From Histomonas meleagridis (lineage: Eukaryota > Parabasalia > Tritrichomonadida > Dientamoebidae), in the NCBI GenBank assembly GCA_020186115.1, contig WSYJ01000186.1, forward strand, positions 124,001 to 188,000: DNA of 64,000 bases, given 5' to 3'. Numbering within the stretch: position 1 is the stretch's first letter; the number at the start of each line of letters is the position of its first letter. The translations under genes were made by a program, and so were the position numbers. This document shows positions 18,682 to 29,400 of the stretch, one piece after another. The notes beneath the pieces are model-generated. The model saw nothing but the letters and a program-made list of their open reading frames with translations, ran no database searches and had not been told where the DNA came from.

Positions 18682-21600
18682 TTATTCGCATTTTCTTAAC
18701 ATTGCTCTAATTCTTATATACTTTGGTCTATTTGAATCGTTCAGCTGTGACGATGCCAATTTTTTCTCTATTACATTTAACATATTATTTTCCTTCAACA
18801 GTTTGCATACCTCTGGAGTTGCCGACATTGTTTCTATCATATTAAACAAGATCGGCGCGTGTTCGGATTCCCACATATCCTTTACTCCCACAAAGAACTG
18901 ATCAATTACATCTTTTTTCTTCAATATTTCTTTTGCTTCAGGCAACGACGCTATTCTACACGCAGTTACGATTGCACGTTGTACAGCGACAGGATCTTCA
19001 TTCGTGAAATGTTTAAACAATTGTGGTAAATACTCTATACATGCCTTTGCATTTATCGGGTCCACAGTAATATTCGATAAACATATAAAAGGATAAGAAC
19101 TAAAAGAATAATCATAACATGCATTAAATAACAAAGGTATAGCATCGATCATTACTGTCGAATCAGGTAAAGCTGCGCTTAATGCTGTTAATGCCATTAA
19201 AGCTAAATGAGTTAATTCCTCATTTTTAGACTTTAATAATTGTACTATGTATGTCATTAAAGACCATTTCTCTAAAAGATTTACATAGTTCATGTTACTA
19301 GCTAAAACACCGACAAGTCGAATTGCTGGTGCTGTTAATTCACTTTCTAATGATAATGCATCGATTAGAAATGTTTTAAGTTGTTCACATTCATTTAAAT
19401 TTATTTCTTCGATTATATCGTTCTCGGCTAATAATGCAGCAATTGAATAAGCAGATAATATTGCGGAATATGTCGAAGACTTTAATAAGTTTAATAATGT
19501 CTTTAATAATATTTGGAACTTATTAACTGTTATCGAATTAGAACAAAACGCAAAACAAATTCGAAGTGCTGAAACTTGTACTATTATATCTTCACTTTGT
19601 ATACATTTCGTTAAACATAACGCAAAGTTTTTAGTTGCATATACTTCTTTATATACTAATATATTATCCATTAACATTGTTAAAGCATTTAATGCTTCTA
19701 ATTGGACATCGAAATCTGCTCTTTGTAATAACGATGTAAATTGTGATAAAAATATCGAAATCGTTCGTTGCTTTGACATTATTCCATCAAATAATATTTG
19801 TAATAATCGTAATGCTGTAACTAATATATTCGAATCTTCGTTTTCTAATAAGATACAAATTCGATCTGCACCATCGACACAACGAATTTGTGCTTTAGCT
19901 CCTTCGAATGAAGCGATTTTTATTAACAAATTTAACGTAGCTAATAATAATTCAGAATTCGATTCAGGTATAGCATTACGTAAAAGGTTTTCTACAACAG
20001 TACTAAAGATTGATTCATCTTCATAAAACTCATGATCTATAATTTGATCAAGTAAATTAATTGCTTTCTTTCGAACAACGACATCAGAAGCTAATAAAAA
20101 TGATGATATTCGAGAAATATGTTGTTGTGAGAATATACAACGTTGTGATCCAACAATAGCTATTAAACAACTTAATAATTTCGGTATTGTTGTAGTTACA
20201 AATCGAGTTAATACATTTAATAATGCGATATCTCCATTATTCTCTATGAATGAAGCTACCATTGATTCATCTTTTAATAATTTCTCTAATAATGATACCA
20301 ACGTCGCAATGATATGTTGATCATTACTAGTTTCGAGATGTTTAACTATAAATGGGATAATATCAAATTGTGCTATCATTGATACTATATCTTGATTAGA
20401 TATTAATGTTGTTAACTTTGTTATAGCAGTTTCATCTTGTTCACATTCTTCAATAATTTTTCCGATTTGTTCTTCAGTGATTGAATTAGGATCAATACCA
20501 AAAGGTCGTAAATCATTAACAAATTCATCATTATTAAATGATGGTGAACCGAATTGTTGTATATAATTCTTATACTTTTCTAAATCAGTTCCAGGAAATG
20601 TTATTGTACAACTTTCTAATGCACGTACAATAGTCTTAAAGTCAGGTCGTTTATCAGGATCTGTATGCCAACAAATCCGTATAAACTTTGCTAAATTATG
20701 TGGACAATTCTTCGGTATTTTCGGCCGATTGTTTTGATTAATTACTGTCATTGCAACTTGTATATCTCTAAGACCTCGATAAGGAACATCTCCTGTTAAC
20801 ATTTCCCATAATACTATTCCATAACTATAAACATCTGATTTCTCATCATAACGTTGCGAATTTAATACTTCTGGTGCCATCCATTGGGATGTACCAATTC
20901 CAACTGTTTCACTATTAGATGACTTCGTACTCGCCATTCCAAAGTCCGAAATCTTTGGGAAGTTATCAGCATCTAATAATATGTTTAATGATTTCAAATC
21001 ACGATGAAGCATTTGTTGTTCATGTAAATATTTCATACCATATGCAATACCTAACGCTATGATAGATAATTGCGTTGGCGATAATCGATCTGATGCTTCT
21101 TTTGCATGTAATCGTGAAAATAATGAGCCGCCAGACATAAATTCGGTAACAATACAAAATGGTGGTTTAGTACATGCACCGACAAATGGTAATATAGCAA
21201 AATGTTTAAGGCGTGCACAAATAGCAACTTCGCGTTTAAACATTTCTAACATATGTTCATCAAATTGTTGATGATGTAGCTTTTTGACAGCAACAATGGT
21301 GCCATCACTTTTAAGATACCCTAAAAATACTTCCGCAAAGCCTCCAGAACCAATCTTTTTTTGTAAGACTAGATCATCGGGTGATATCTCCCACTTTTCA
21401 AAAGACATAAGTGACTCTTTAATGACTGATAATTCAAGGGCTTTCGGTTTTTTAGACTCAGAATCAATGCCAGCATCTTTGGCAAGTTGATTTCGATGTT
21501 GAACAATTTCATTAATTTTGGATTCTAAACCAGGAATGTTAGAATTTTCAAGTAGTTGCTGAATAATACCGAGGTCATGAACTACTTCGGTTTTAAATTG

Positions 21601-21993
21601 TGTTTCAGTAAATGATATTGGTGTATCACCAAGTCCTAATTTTGAACTAATATCATTAAAGAGTTGAGATAGCCTTGTAACTTCTGTTTCGGTGTAATCT
21701 AGCGGATGATCAAGAAAGAATTGTAACCATGTACTTTCATATTGTTGCTCAAATAATTCTTTTAATGAATTAATTACATTAATCATTTGTTTAAATAATT
21801 CTTCTTGAGTTTTGTCAAGATCTGTTTCATCATTTTCTCTTGATCTTAACAATTTTGAAAAAGAATGAAATTGATTACATATAAAAGTTAATAATACACG
21901 ATGAACAACCATTTGCTTTGTAGACTTTGTAAGGTTTCGAATTTCGTATTGGACATGTTGAATCCATTTGCCAAAAGATAAGGATGTTTGCAT
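18682..21993 (-). CDS. TKL-type protein kinase with C-terminal armadillo/HEAT-like repeats
   Basis: 1103 residues from an ATG at 21993. Residues 1-200 are mostly helical. The kinase domain spans about 208-465: glycine loop IGSGGFAEV, VAVKK lysine (about 237), HRDLKSLN (330-337), DFG (350-352) and GTSQWMAPEV, all consistent with an active tyrosine-kinase-like (TKL) Ser/Thr kinase. From about 500 to the end come many leucine-rich helical pairs of the armadillo/HEAT type. This architecture (helical region, TKL kinase, ARM-like repeats) is common in the large trichomonad kinomes. The substrate is unknown. An AAAAAGTGGC element lies 26 bases upstream of the start. Confidence 0.9.
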   Translation of the reverse strand: MQTSLSFGKWIQHVQYEIRNLTKSTKQMVVHRVLLTFICNQFHSFSKLLRSRENDETDLDKTQEELFKQMINVINSLKELFEQQYESTWLQFFLDHPLDYTETEVTRLSQLFNDISSKLGLGDTPISFTETQFKTEVVHDLGIIQQLLENSNIPGLESKINEIVQHRNQLAKDAGIDSESKKPKALELSVIKESLMSFEKWEISPDDLVLQKKIGSGGFAEVFLGYLKSDGTIVAVKKLHHQQFDEHMLEMFKREVAICARLKHFAILPFVGACTKPPFCIVTEFMSGGSLFSRLHAKEASDRLSPTQLSIIALGIAYGMKYLHEQQMLHRDLKSLNILLDADNFPKISDFGMASTKSSNSETVGIGTSQWMAPEVLNSQRYDEKSDVYSYGIVLWEMLTGDVPYRGLRDIQVAMTVINQNNRPKIPKNCPHNLAKFIRICWHTDPDKRPDFKTIVRALESCTITFPGTDLEKYKNYIQQFGSPSFNNDEFVNDLRPFGIDPNSITEEQIGKIIEECEQDETAITKLTTLISNQDIVSMIAQFDIIPFIVKHLETSNDQHIIATLVSLLEKLLKDESMVASFIENNGDIALLNVLTRFVTTTIPKLLSCLIAIVGSQRCIFSQQHISRISSFLLASDVVVRKKAINLLDQIIDHEFYEDESIFSTVVENLLRNAIPESNSELLLATLNLLIKIASFEGAKAQIRCVDGADRICILLENEDSNILVTALRLLQILFDGIMSKQRTISIFLSQFTSLLQRADFDVQLEALNALTMLMDNILVYKEVYATKNFALCLTKCIQSEDIIVQVSALRICFAFCSNSITVNKFQILLKTLLNLLKSSTYSAILSAYSIAALLAENDIIEEINLNECEQLKTFLIDALSLESELTAPAIRLVGVLASNMNYVNLLEKWSLMTYIVQLLKSKNEELTHLALMALTALSAALPDSTVMIDAIPLLFNACYDYSFSSYPFICLSNITVDPINAKACIEYLPQLFKHFTNEDPVAVQRAIVTACRIASLPEAKEILKKKDVIDQFFVGVKDMWESEHAPILFNMIETMSATPEVCKLLKENNMLNVIEKKLASSQLNDSNRPKYIRIRAMLRKCE

Positions 21994-22019
21994 ATGTTAA
22001 ACCGTTTGATTCTTGAAAC

Positions 22020-22028
22020 GCCACTTTT
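22020..22028 (-). promoter_or_regulatory. AAAAGTGGC element upstream of the TKL kinase gene
   Basis: AAAAGTGGC on the minus strand, 26 bases before the ATG at 21993, with AAACGGTTTAAC (a Myb-site-like sequence) between it and the ATG. Function inferred from recurrence. Confidence 0.4.
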
Positions 22029-22559
22029 TGATTTTTCATTGAAATGCAAAAATGTTCCAAAATATCTCACTACCAAATGTTTTTTATTTTAGAAAAGAAC
22101 CATTTACAACCTCCCTAACAAAATGTATTATATCAATTCTCCCAAAGAGTAATTATCATTATTGTAATATTTTACAAAAATCTAATGAATATTATATAAA
22201 GCAAGTAACCGATAGAACTTCATCATTATAAGCGCAACTTAATTTTATTTAAATTTATTTAGATTTCTGCTTTAAACGGATAAAAATTTTTTTCTATGAA
22301 TGATTCACTCCATAAGCAATTAGGGAAATATATACGAATTGTGATTAGCATTAAATAAGCCCTTATATACTGTAGTACTATTGAGTATTCGAAGGCTTAT
22401 TCATTCTAATGTGATAATCAATATTATTATTAATATCATAACTGAGTGTAAAAAAATTTGAATTTCGGAATGCCCCATCTGATTCATTTCAAGCAAATGC
22501 TGTGTAAAATTCGTTTACTTTTGAAATTAATTAAAACTAAACATAGGGGTTTTAATTGT
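22029..22559. other. Intergenic region
   Basis: Spacer between two minus-strand genes. No gene seen. On the minus strand, 22557-22490 could be a short intron of the upstream gene (GTAAGT at its start, TTACACAG at its end), discussed under that gene. Confidence 0.4.
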
Positions 22560-23183
22560 TTACTTACCATAATGTCCCCATGGCATCTCACTTCGATATT
22601 CCCAATCTCTTTGATCTCCTGAACTATATCCACTTGGTTCATCTTCTCTCATTATTTTTTGATGAAAAACTGTTGGATGAACACTTTCTCTTCTTTCTAA
22701 GCTTATTTGTATTGGGCGATGAAGTTGTGGAGGAGGGGTAGGCAAATTATTATTGTATGGTTCATAGAAATCATTCTGTTTCATTCTTTTTTGGCTAGGT
22801 GAAGGATAGGATACTCTTTCTTGATGTACTGTAGGATATGGAGTTTTACACTTTGGATATCCCTGGTCAGATGATTCATCACTTGAACCTGATAAACTTG
22901 GTTGGATCTCTATATCACTTTCATCTCCATCATCAAATATTGTTCTTCTCATGGATGGAAAAGATGGCTGAACTCTCTTTCTTCTTGTTAAATCAGATAA
23001 TATATCTCGATTTAATTTTTTAAATTGTGTTATTTCGTCACCTGAGTGAACTTCGTAGTATTGTTGAGGTTTATAATCACTTAATTTTTTTGCTAACTGA
23101 TTATATTTCCTTGGAAATGCTGCTTTTCTGCCGCAATTAGCATTTGGTATCAAAAAAATGAAAATTTCTATCCAATATAACAT
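22560..23183 (-). CDS. Hypothetical basic, disordered protein
   Basis: 207 residues from the only in-frame ATG at 23183. I do not recognise the family. After a hydrophobic first 15 residues comes a basic stretch (GRKAAFPRKYNQLAKKL), then KKLNRDILSDLTRRKR. The rest is Ser/Pro/Asp-rich, disordered sequence with many possible phosphorylation sites. The frame ends within GGTAAGTAA, where GTAAGT would be a good 5' splice site. Joining to the TTACACAG about 68 bases on would change the last residue and add two more before TGA. This is speculative, and the ATG choice is also uncertain. Codon composition is like that of neighbouring genes, so I think it is real. Confidence 0.5.
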   Translation of the reverse strand: MLYWIEIFIFLIPNANCGRKAAFPRKYNQLAKKLSDYKPQQYYEVHSGDEITQFKKLNRDILSDLTRRKRVQPSFPSMRRTIFDDGDESDIEIQPSLSGSSDESSDQGYPKCKTPYPTVHQERVSYPSPSQKRMKQNDFYEPYNNNLPTPPPQLHRPIQISLERRESVHPTVFHQKIMREDEPSGYSSGDQRDWEYRSEMPWGHYGK

Positions 23184-23638
23184 TAAAAATGATCTGATAA
23201 TTTTTTGGAGAAATAATTTTATCTTTTCATAAAAATTATATTACTCTTTTTATTAAAATTTTTAAACTTTTTTAAAAGTTTAAGTATTGAGTGCTTGTTG
23301 TTATGGAAAAACAAAAAATTCATTGATATAAGTTTAATCAATCATATTTAGTCAACAATTTTTTTTTAATTCTGATTATGAATAAAATTTCTTTTTTTAT
23401 CTTGGATTTTAATATGAAAAAAAAAATAATCTTAAAATATTAAAAAATAATGAGTTTGAATGGCGAAAAATATAATATCAATCTTAAAAAAAAATGTCAA
23501 TTTCATAAAAGGTTCAAGAGAATATATAATAATATGTTATTAAATTTTTTTAATTGGTCGAAAAAACAAAATAAAATATTGCAATTGCTCTTAAGAAATA
23601 AGAAAAAATAATGCAAGAAATTAATTCATGATCATGTT
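23184..23638. other. AT-rich intergenic region
   Basis: Very AT-rich sequence with several A or T runs. No gene, tRNA or repeat was recognised. Confidence 0.5.
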
Positions 23639-25418
23639 TTATGAATTTGAGCATTTTTGTTTTTCTTCTTTTGGAGTTATTAAAGAATCAATTTTTAGCA
23701 TATTAACTATTTTATCATAACCTTTTTTTGATGCTATCATTAACGCATTATTACAAAATATAAATGAACTCCAATAACAATAAGAAAATTTTAAATCAGT
23801 AAAACAAAATTTGATTAAAACAAAATAATATTTTTTAAATTTATATTAATATTTTCATGTTTAACAAGCAATGATACAATATCGGTATTTCCATTTAATG
23901 AAGCAAAAATAAGTGCTGTATCAAATAATACAAATAATTTCCAAGTTTTATTTTGAACTTTTATTTTATTAAATAAATGAATGTCAATAGCATTGACATC
24001 AATTTCTTCTTGTTCAAGAAGTAATTGAACAACTTCTTGCTGATTATTTTTTGATGCAACCATAAGTGGTGTTTCAAATAGTTTGAATAATATTGTTTTG
24101 AAATTCCAAAACATTAAAATAATTTTCAGTTTTAGCATTAACGTTAATTCCTTTTTGTTCTAGAAGTAATTTAACTATTTCAGTGTATCCTTTTTCAGAT
24201 GCAATAATAAGAGCTGTCCTAAATAATTTCCAAATATTTTATTGAAATATCAAATTATTACAATAAATCATAAGTAAAAGAAATAAATAACTTTGGTATT
24301 TTTCATGTTTTTTTGTTTAAGAAACAATTTAACTATATCAACATGACCATATTCACATGCCATAAGAAAAGTCTTAATATATATAAATAATTTTTAAATA
24401 TTATTTTTAAATATCATATTACCAAAATAAATTTTAAATGAAAATAGCATAAATGCTTGTAATTTAAATCAACTTCAAATTTTTCAAGAATATTGTTGTC
24501 TAATTCATCTTTTTCTGATAGACTTGATCTTGAGGGATATTTTGGATTGAGTTTTGTTTCAACAAAATTATATATTAAAAAAAACATTTCCAAATTTAAT
24601 AAGTTCATTAAATATATTTTCATTAATTTTCATTCCTTCATCTATTAATAACATAAAAATATTATAATTTGCATATAAGACACAAATTTTCCCTAATTTT
24701 CCGAGTGAATAATCTTTTAACCCTTGATTTTCATAAATATATTTAAAAATATCATTTCTATGGTATTCAATTGCTGCTTCATATACACCATCAAATGATG
24801 AATTATTTTGTTCACATAAATGAATGATTTCAAGATTTCCGCCTGCTACTTAAAGGTATTATTTACATTAGCACTATTCATAAGTAAATATTTAAAACAT
24901 TTAATTGAGCCAAAAAATGCTGCATAATCAATTAATGTAACATAATTTTCATTTATAAATGAACATCTTTCATAAAGTGATGGTTTGATTTTTTGATTAA
25001 TATTAAATGTTGGTTGTGATGCTATTTCTTGAAGTTTATCGATTTCATCATTTCGATTTATTTTTGCAATTTCATTTGAATTATGTCCTTCTTTTATATA
25101 TTTTTTATGAAGTTCCCAATTATTTTCTTCAATTTCAAGACGAATTTTACAAAATTCATCACTAAATTTATTGTATTGAACGTTAAATAATTCATTTTTT
25201 GTTAATCGATGTGCAAAATAAAACAAGTCTTTGTTTCTTATTACACGATCAGATATTATTCCCAAATCAATAAGTCTCTCTAGTATAAAATTAGATTCTT
25301 GTGAAGGCATAAAATTATAAATAATTTTTTCAAATCTTTTAAATATTTTTGCATTACCATAAATGAATTGGGTATTTTGATATATTAGTAAGTTGACGGC
25401 ATAGCTTTCTATTTGCAT
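23639..25418 (-). pseudogene. DUF3447/ankyrin-repeat gene, frameshifted
   Basis: ATG at 25418 opens a 190-codon frame of the DUF3447 family (ELHKKYIKEGHNSNE, then TLIDYAAFFGSIKCFKYLL). It breaks near 24850, where a few bases appear missing after NSANVNN. The expected continuation (GGNLEIIHLCEQNNSSF) resumes in another frame. Ankyrin units follow down to 23639 (TPLMVASKNNQQEVVQLLLE, TALIFASLNGNTDIVSLLVK, ALMIASKKGYDKIVNML). AT-rich spacers separate them, and the last exon-like piece ends in TAA at 23639-23641. Clearly the same family as the relics near 9, 12 and 41 kb. Likely a pseudogene unless the spacers are removed from the RNA and the 24850 break is an error. Confidence 0.75.
23916..23979 (-). 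repeat. Inter-ankyrin spacer, copy in the 23.6-25.4 kb locus
   Basis: On the minus strand it follows GATGTCAATGCTATTGAC, contains the core CTTGGAAATTATTTGTATTA and ends in GATACAG before the codons for ALIFAS. This copy has no stop and keeps the frame; its neighbours at about 23830 and 24110 do not. Confidence 0.55.
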
Positions 25419-25630
25419 AGCAATTCACATCATTGAAAATTGGTTATCTTTAGATATATGTAATGAGAATATATCAATTATTGGTAAAATATTTAAAATT
25501 CATAAGAAAATCAGGATAGGACTCGTTCTGTTTTCATTTTCCCTCTAAAATTGGGAAAAATTAGCATCAATAGATGTTACGTTGTTGTTTGCATAATTAA
25601 AACACTTAGAATTAGACACACAAAAATATT

Positions 25631-26341
25631 TTACTTTGGTATAATTTTGAAGAGAGTTCTATTTGACACATGTTGTGATTCAAGTACTTCATCTGGTTTG
25701 AGTGTACTCATTGGTCCGACCAGATCAAATTCCCCTAAGTAAAGCTTTTTTTCAATTATTTCGTCCCGTGCAGCAACCCAAACATATACATTTTCACCTA
25801 ATTCATTTGGCGAAAATTTTCTTTGAAATCTTATATTTGAATCTACTGCAAGAACTGCAATGCATATACCATTTTCAGGCTCGTTACCTATTTTAGAAAA
25901 TCTATCTCGAATCATTTGTGGATAATCTTCATCTGTCGTTTCTTCAATTGTCGGATTGACCTGTGGTTGTTCAGCTTGTTGCTCACGCTTTTGAGCTTCC
26001 TCTAGTGCTTCTAAGTACTCTCTATCTTGGCTTTGAATAATTTGTTGAGTTGAGTTCAGATCATCTGAAGATTTCGATTGATCAGTAGGATTTAAATCCA
26101 TATCAATTAAATTTTGAAGGCGCTGTTGGGTTACCTTAACTTTTTCAAGTATTTCTAATGCTTTCCTAGCAACAGGATTATGAAATAAAGTTGAATCATC
26201 AATTCCATCAGGCAAAATTGGGACGATTGGTCTATTTATTTGATCTTCAATCGAAGCTGCTATTGCATGTCTTAGAGCTTCATCATTATCATCATCCATA
26301 TATTCATTTAAATCATTTAGATCCACATTTCCGAAGCTCAT
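25631..26341 (-). CDS. UBX-domain protein with N-terminal ubiquitin-interacting motif
   Basis: 236 residues from an ATG at 26341. Residues about 17-33 (DNDEALRHAIAASIEDQ) fit a ubiquitin-interacting motif. A helix follows (REYLEALEEAQKREQQAEQP), the Glu/Gln-rich coil that typically precedes UBX domains. The last 80 residues (about 155-236) read as a UBX beta-grasp fold: GICIAVLAVDSNIRFQRKF, then FDLVGPMSTLKPDE. UBX proteins bind the N domain of p97/Cdc48 and deliver ubiquitinated substrates. It sits about 100 bases downstream of the TOR gene on the same strand with its own start; I infer no operon. The stop overlaps a TAAA signal. Confidence 0.75.
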   Translation of the reverse strand: MSFGNVDLNDLNEYMDDDNDEALRHAIAASIEDQINRPIVPILPDGIDDSTLFHNPVARKALEILEKVKVTQQRLQNLIDMDLNPTDQSKSSDDLNSTQQIIQSQDREYLEALEEAQKREQQAEQPQVNPTIEETTDEDYPQMIRDRFSKIGNEPENGICIAVLAVDSNIRFQRKFSPNELGENVYVWVAARDEIIEKKLYLGEFDLVGPMSTLKPDEVLESQHVSNRTLFKIIPK

Positions 26342-26444
26342 AATAACTAAACGTCCATCAGCATTTACACAAAAGTGTCATCACACAACAACAACAAAAA
26401 TTTTTTTTATATAAAAAAACATTTTATATATATATATAACAAAT

Positions 26445-29400
26445 CTACCAAAGAGGTGTCCAACCATGGAACATATAAGCCAAGTTATAATTATCCGTTG
26501 CATCTTGTATTAGTAATTCCACTTGTTGTTGTACATTTAATTCCTTTTCTTTATCGAATTCTCTTCCTGTTAATTTTTCGACTATTTTATTCATTGCAGA
26601 TCTAATGTTTACCTTTACGTTATCATCCTTGTTATTACTTTCTATATTTTCATACAAATGCAAAGAATTACCTGATAATTTTCCTCTTAAATTTGTATCC
26701 GGGACAGATCTTCTCTTTTTAACATTATTATTATTTTCAGTGCATTCCAAAGGAACCTTCAAAAATATGTCCAGAACAGTCATTATACTTTCTCGATGTG
26801 CTCGACATAATTTCATTGTTTGTTCACATATTATTCGAAAGTCACCTTCAATCTCCGAAGGGCCGAAAGCGTTTCTAATCATTCTTGTTAATCTAAAAGG
26901 TACAGTTTCGGGGAAACTTTTACGAATTTTACTCACTTCGAAACAATCACCGAAATCGATATGTATAATATCACTTGAAATTCGATGTAACATTATATTC
27001 GAAGGATGTCGATCACCTAAACCTAATATATAACCAATGATTGACATCACAGCGGAAGTTTGTGCGAACCTTAAAGTTCGTGAAATCCAATTCATTGAGT
27101 TACTACTTTGTAAATATATTATATCACGTAAATCATTATTAGGTATTGTGTTCGAAAACTCATTAATATATTCAAGTCGTTGAATAGGACGTAATGAGTC
27201 AATGTTTTCGATATATATTTTATTACATTCGATTTTCTCGATAAATGGATTAATGTTTCGTTGTTTTCGATATTGACATATTAATGAGAATAATGTATCT
27301 GTATTAAGTAAATATTGGATTAATCCACAATTAGTAGTTAATGGAGTTATCGAATAACAATGAAGTTTTAATGATCGATTTTCACGTGGGAAATCATTAC
27401 CAATATGCATATTCATTAACTCGAAGAATTGCATTATTTGTTGATCTAATCGTAAATCTTCATGTCCTTTTAATAATGAAGTATGTTTAGAACCATCATT
27501 GCCATTAATTATTATTAATCGTGGATGTTGTTTCGATGTAATTATTTCTAATGTTGGGTTAAATGATGAAATTGTTATTAGTTCAGAACCAATAGAATAT
27601 GTACCAGGTATAGCTATGATCGAATCAGTTAGTTTACTTAATTCTGGTGATACATTGTTTAATTGTAATATACGTAATTCATTAATTTCTTGTTTTAATT
27701 GATCACTTAATTTAGTGATTAAATCAACCATTCGAGAAAACTCTTTTTGAGAATAAAACATATTAAGTTGTTTAAGCTTATTTAATATTGTTAATATTTC
27801 TGTTTTATGAGAATTATCAAAACTTTTATCAAAATTACATTTGATTGGAGCCTTTAATTCAAGTTCAATTATTTCTATCATATGTTTAAAATCACGTTTT
27901 TTAATATAAATCGGTAATTTAAATAATGTTTCAAGCCATTTCTCTAATCGTGAATTAGATGCACTTATTAATCCATTATATATTATTTCGCCTTGATTTT
28001 TAGCTTTAGGATTATCTGATTCGAATCGGTATAAAATATTTTTTGCTATTTCTAATTGTGATTCATTATTTAAATCTGGTTGCGTTAAGAAGAATAAAGG
28101 ATATAATAAGATATGAAAATGATTAGGTAACATTCCAGAGATTAATTCGATGATAAATTTCGATAATTTAATATTATTCGATGAAAGTTGTGAAAATAAT
28201 TGTGGAATAATTTTTAATAATAAAGAATCTCCAATTAATGAAATACATTGTGAAACATTTGTAAAGTTTTCATCATCTAATTCGATCGAAAAAAATAATG
28301 AAACAAGTTGTATCAAATCAGAAAATGAATTGTTTGGATGTAATTTTACACATTTAATAAATCCATTTATTGAGTTAATACAACTATTAATGTTTTTAAT
28401 ATCAGAATGATATATTTGTTCTGATGCCCAAGCCCATCTATGCCAAGCTTTATAATTATCTGGGTTTAATTTTGTAGATAACACTAAATAAGGTAATGCA
28501 TTATTAATAATTGTGATTGCTTTAATAGGTGGTACACTTCTAATTAAATATTGCCCATGTAAAAATGATATTTTCGATGCAATGATTTTATTCGACTCAT
28601 TTTCGATATTAATTTGTTCTAAATATTCTAATGATTTCATTTTTTCCCCTCTTTCCCATATAGAACGTGCTTGAACATATTTAACTTCATTAGTAATTTC
28701 AATATTAGAAAAATGTTTATTATATACTAAATCATATAATTTCCAATCGCGAGTTTTTAATGCGCGTTTTAATAATAATATACAATCATTAATTGATTTA
28801 GAATATAAAAAACGAATCGAAAATATCGAATCATATACTAAAAAACTTTTACGACAAAATGATAATCTTTCTTTCCATATCTTTTCATCGACTTTATTAT
28901 TAATTATTTCATTTAATTCTGTTAATTCCATTGATGCTAAAACAGATGAATATAACATTGATTTATCATATTTATAAATATTTTGTGCATTTTTAGCTAA
29001 TTGGATAAAACCATTTTCGATAATTTCTTTTGATTTTTCTAAATTATTATTTTTATATTCTAAATATGCTTTATATATCATATGAAATATATTCTTCGAA
29101 TTATTATTAATAATTAAATTCGAATCATTCTTTAATAAATCAATTTTCTCATATAGTTCTGAATGTGTATGAATTTCATTAAAATAATTCCAATTAAGTA
29201 ATGAATTTAATTCATTAAAATTCTCATCTTCAATAAACTTTTGACTTAAAATATCCGAAAATTTAATTTTTAATCCAATTACTGTTTCTCTTAAGCCTAA
29301 AATAGAAGAAAGTTTAAATATTGAACATATTGATTCATTCGATTTAGTATCATCATACCATTTATTAGCTAAACAATATGCATTTGAATATTGTCCAGAA

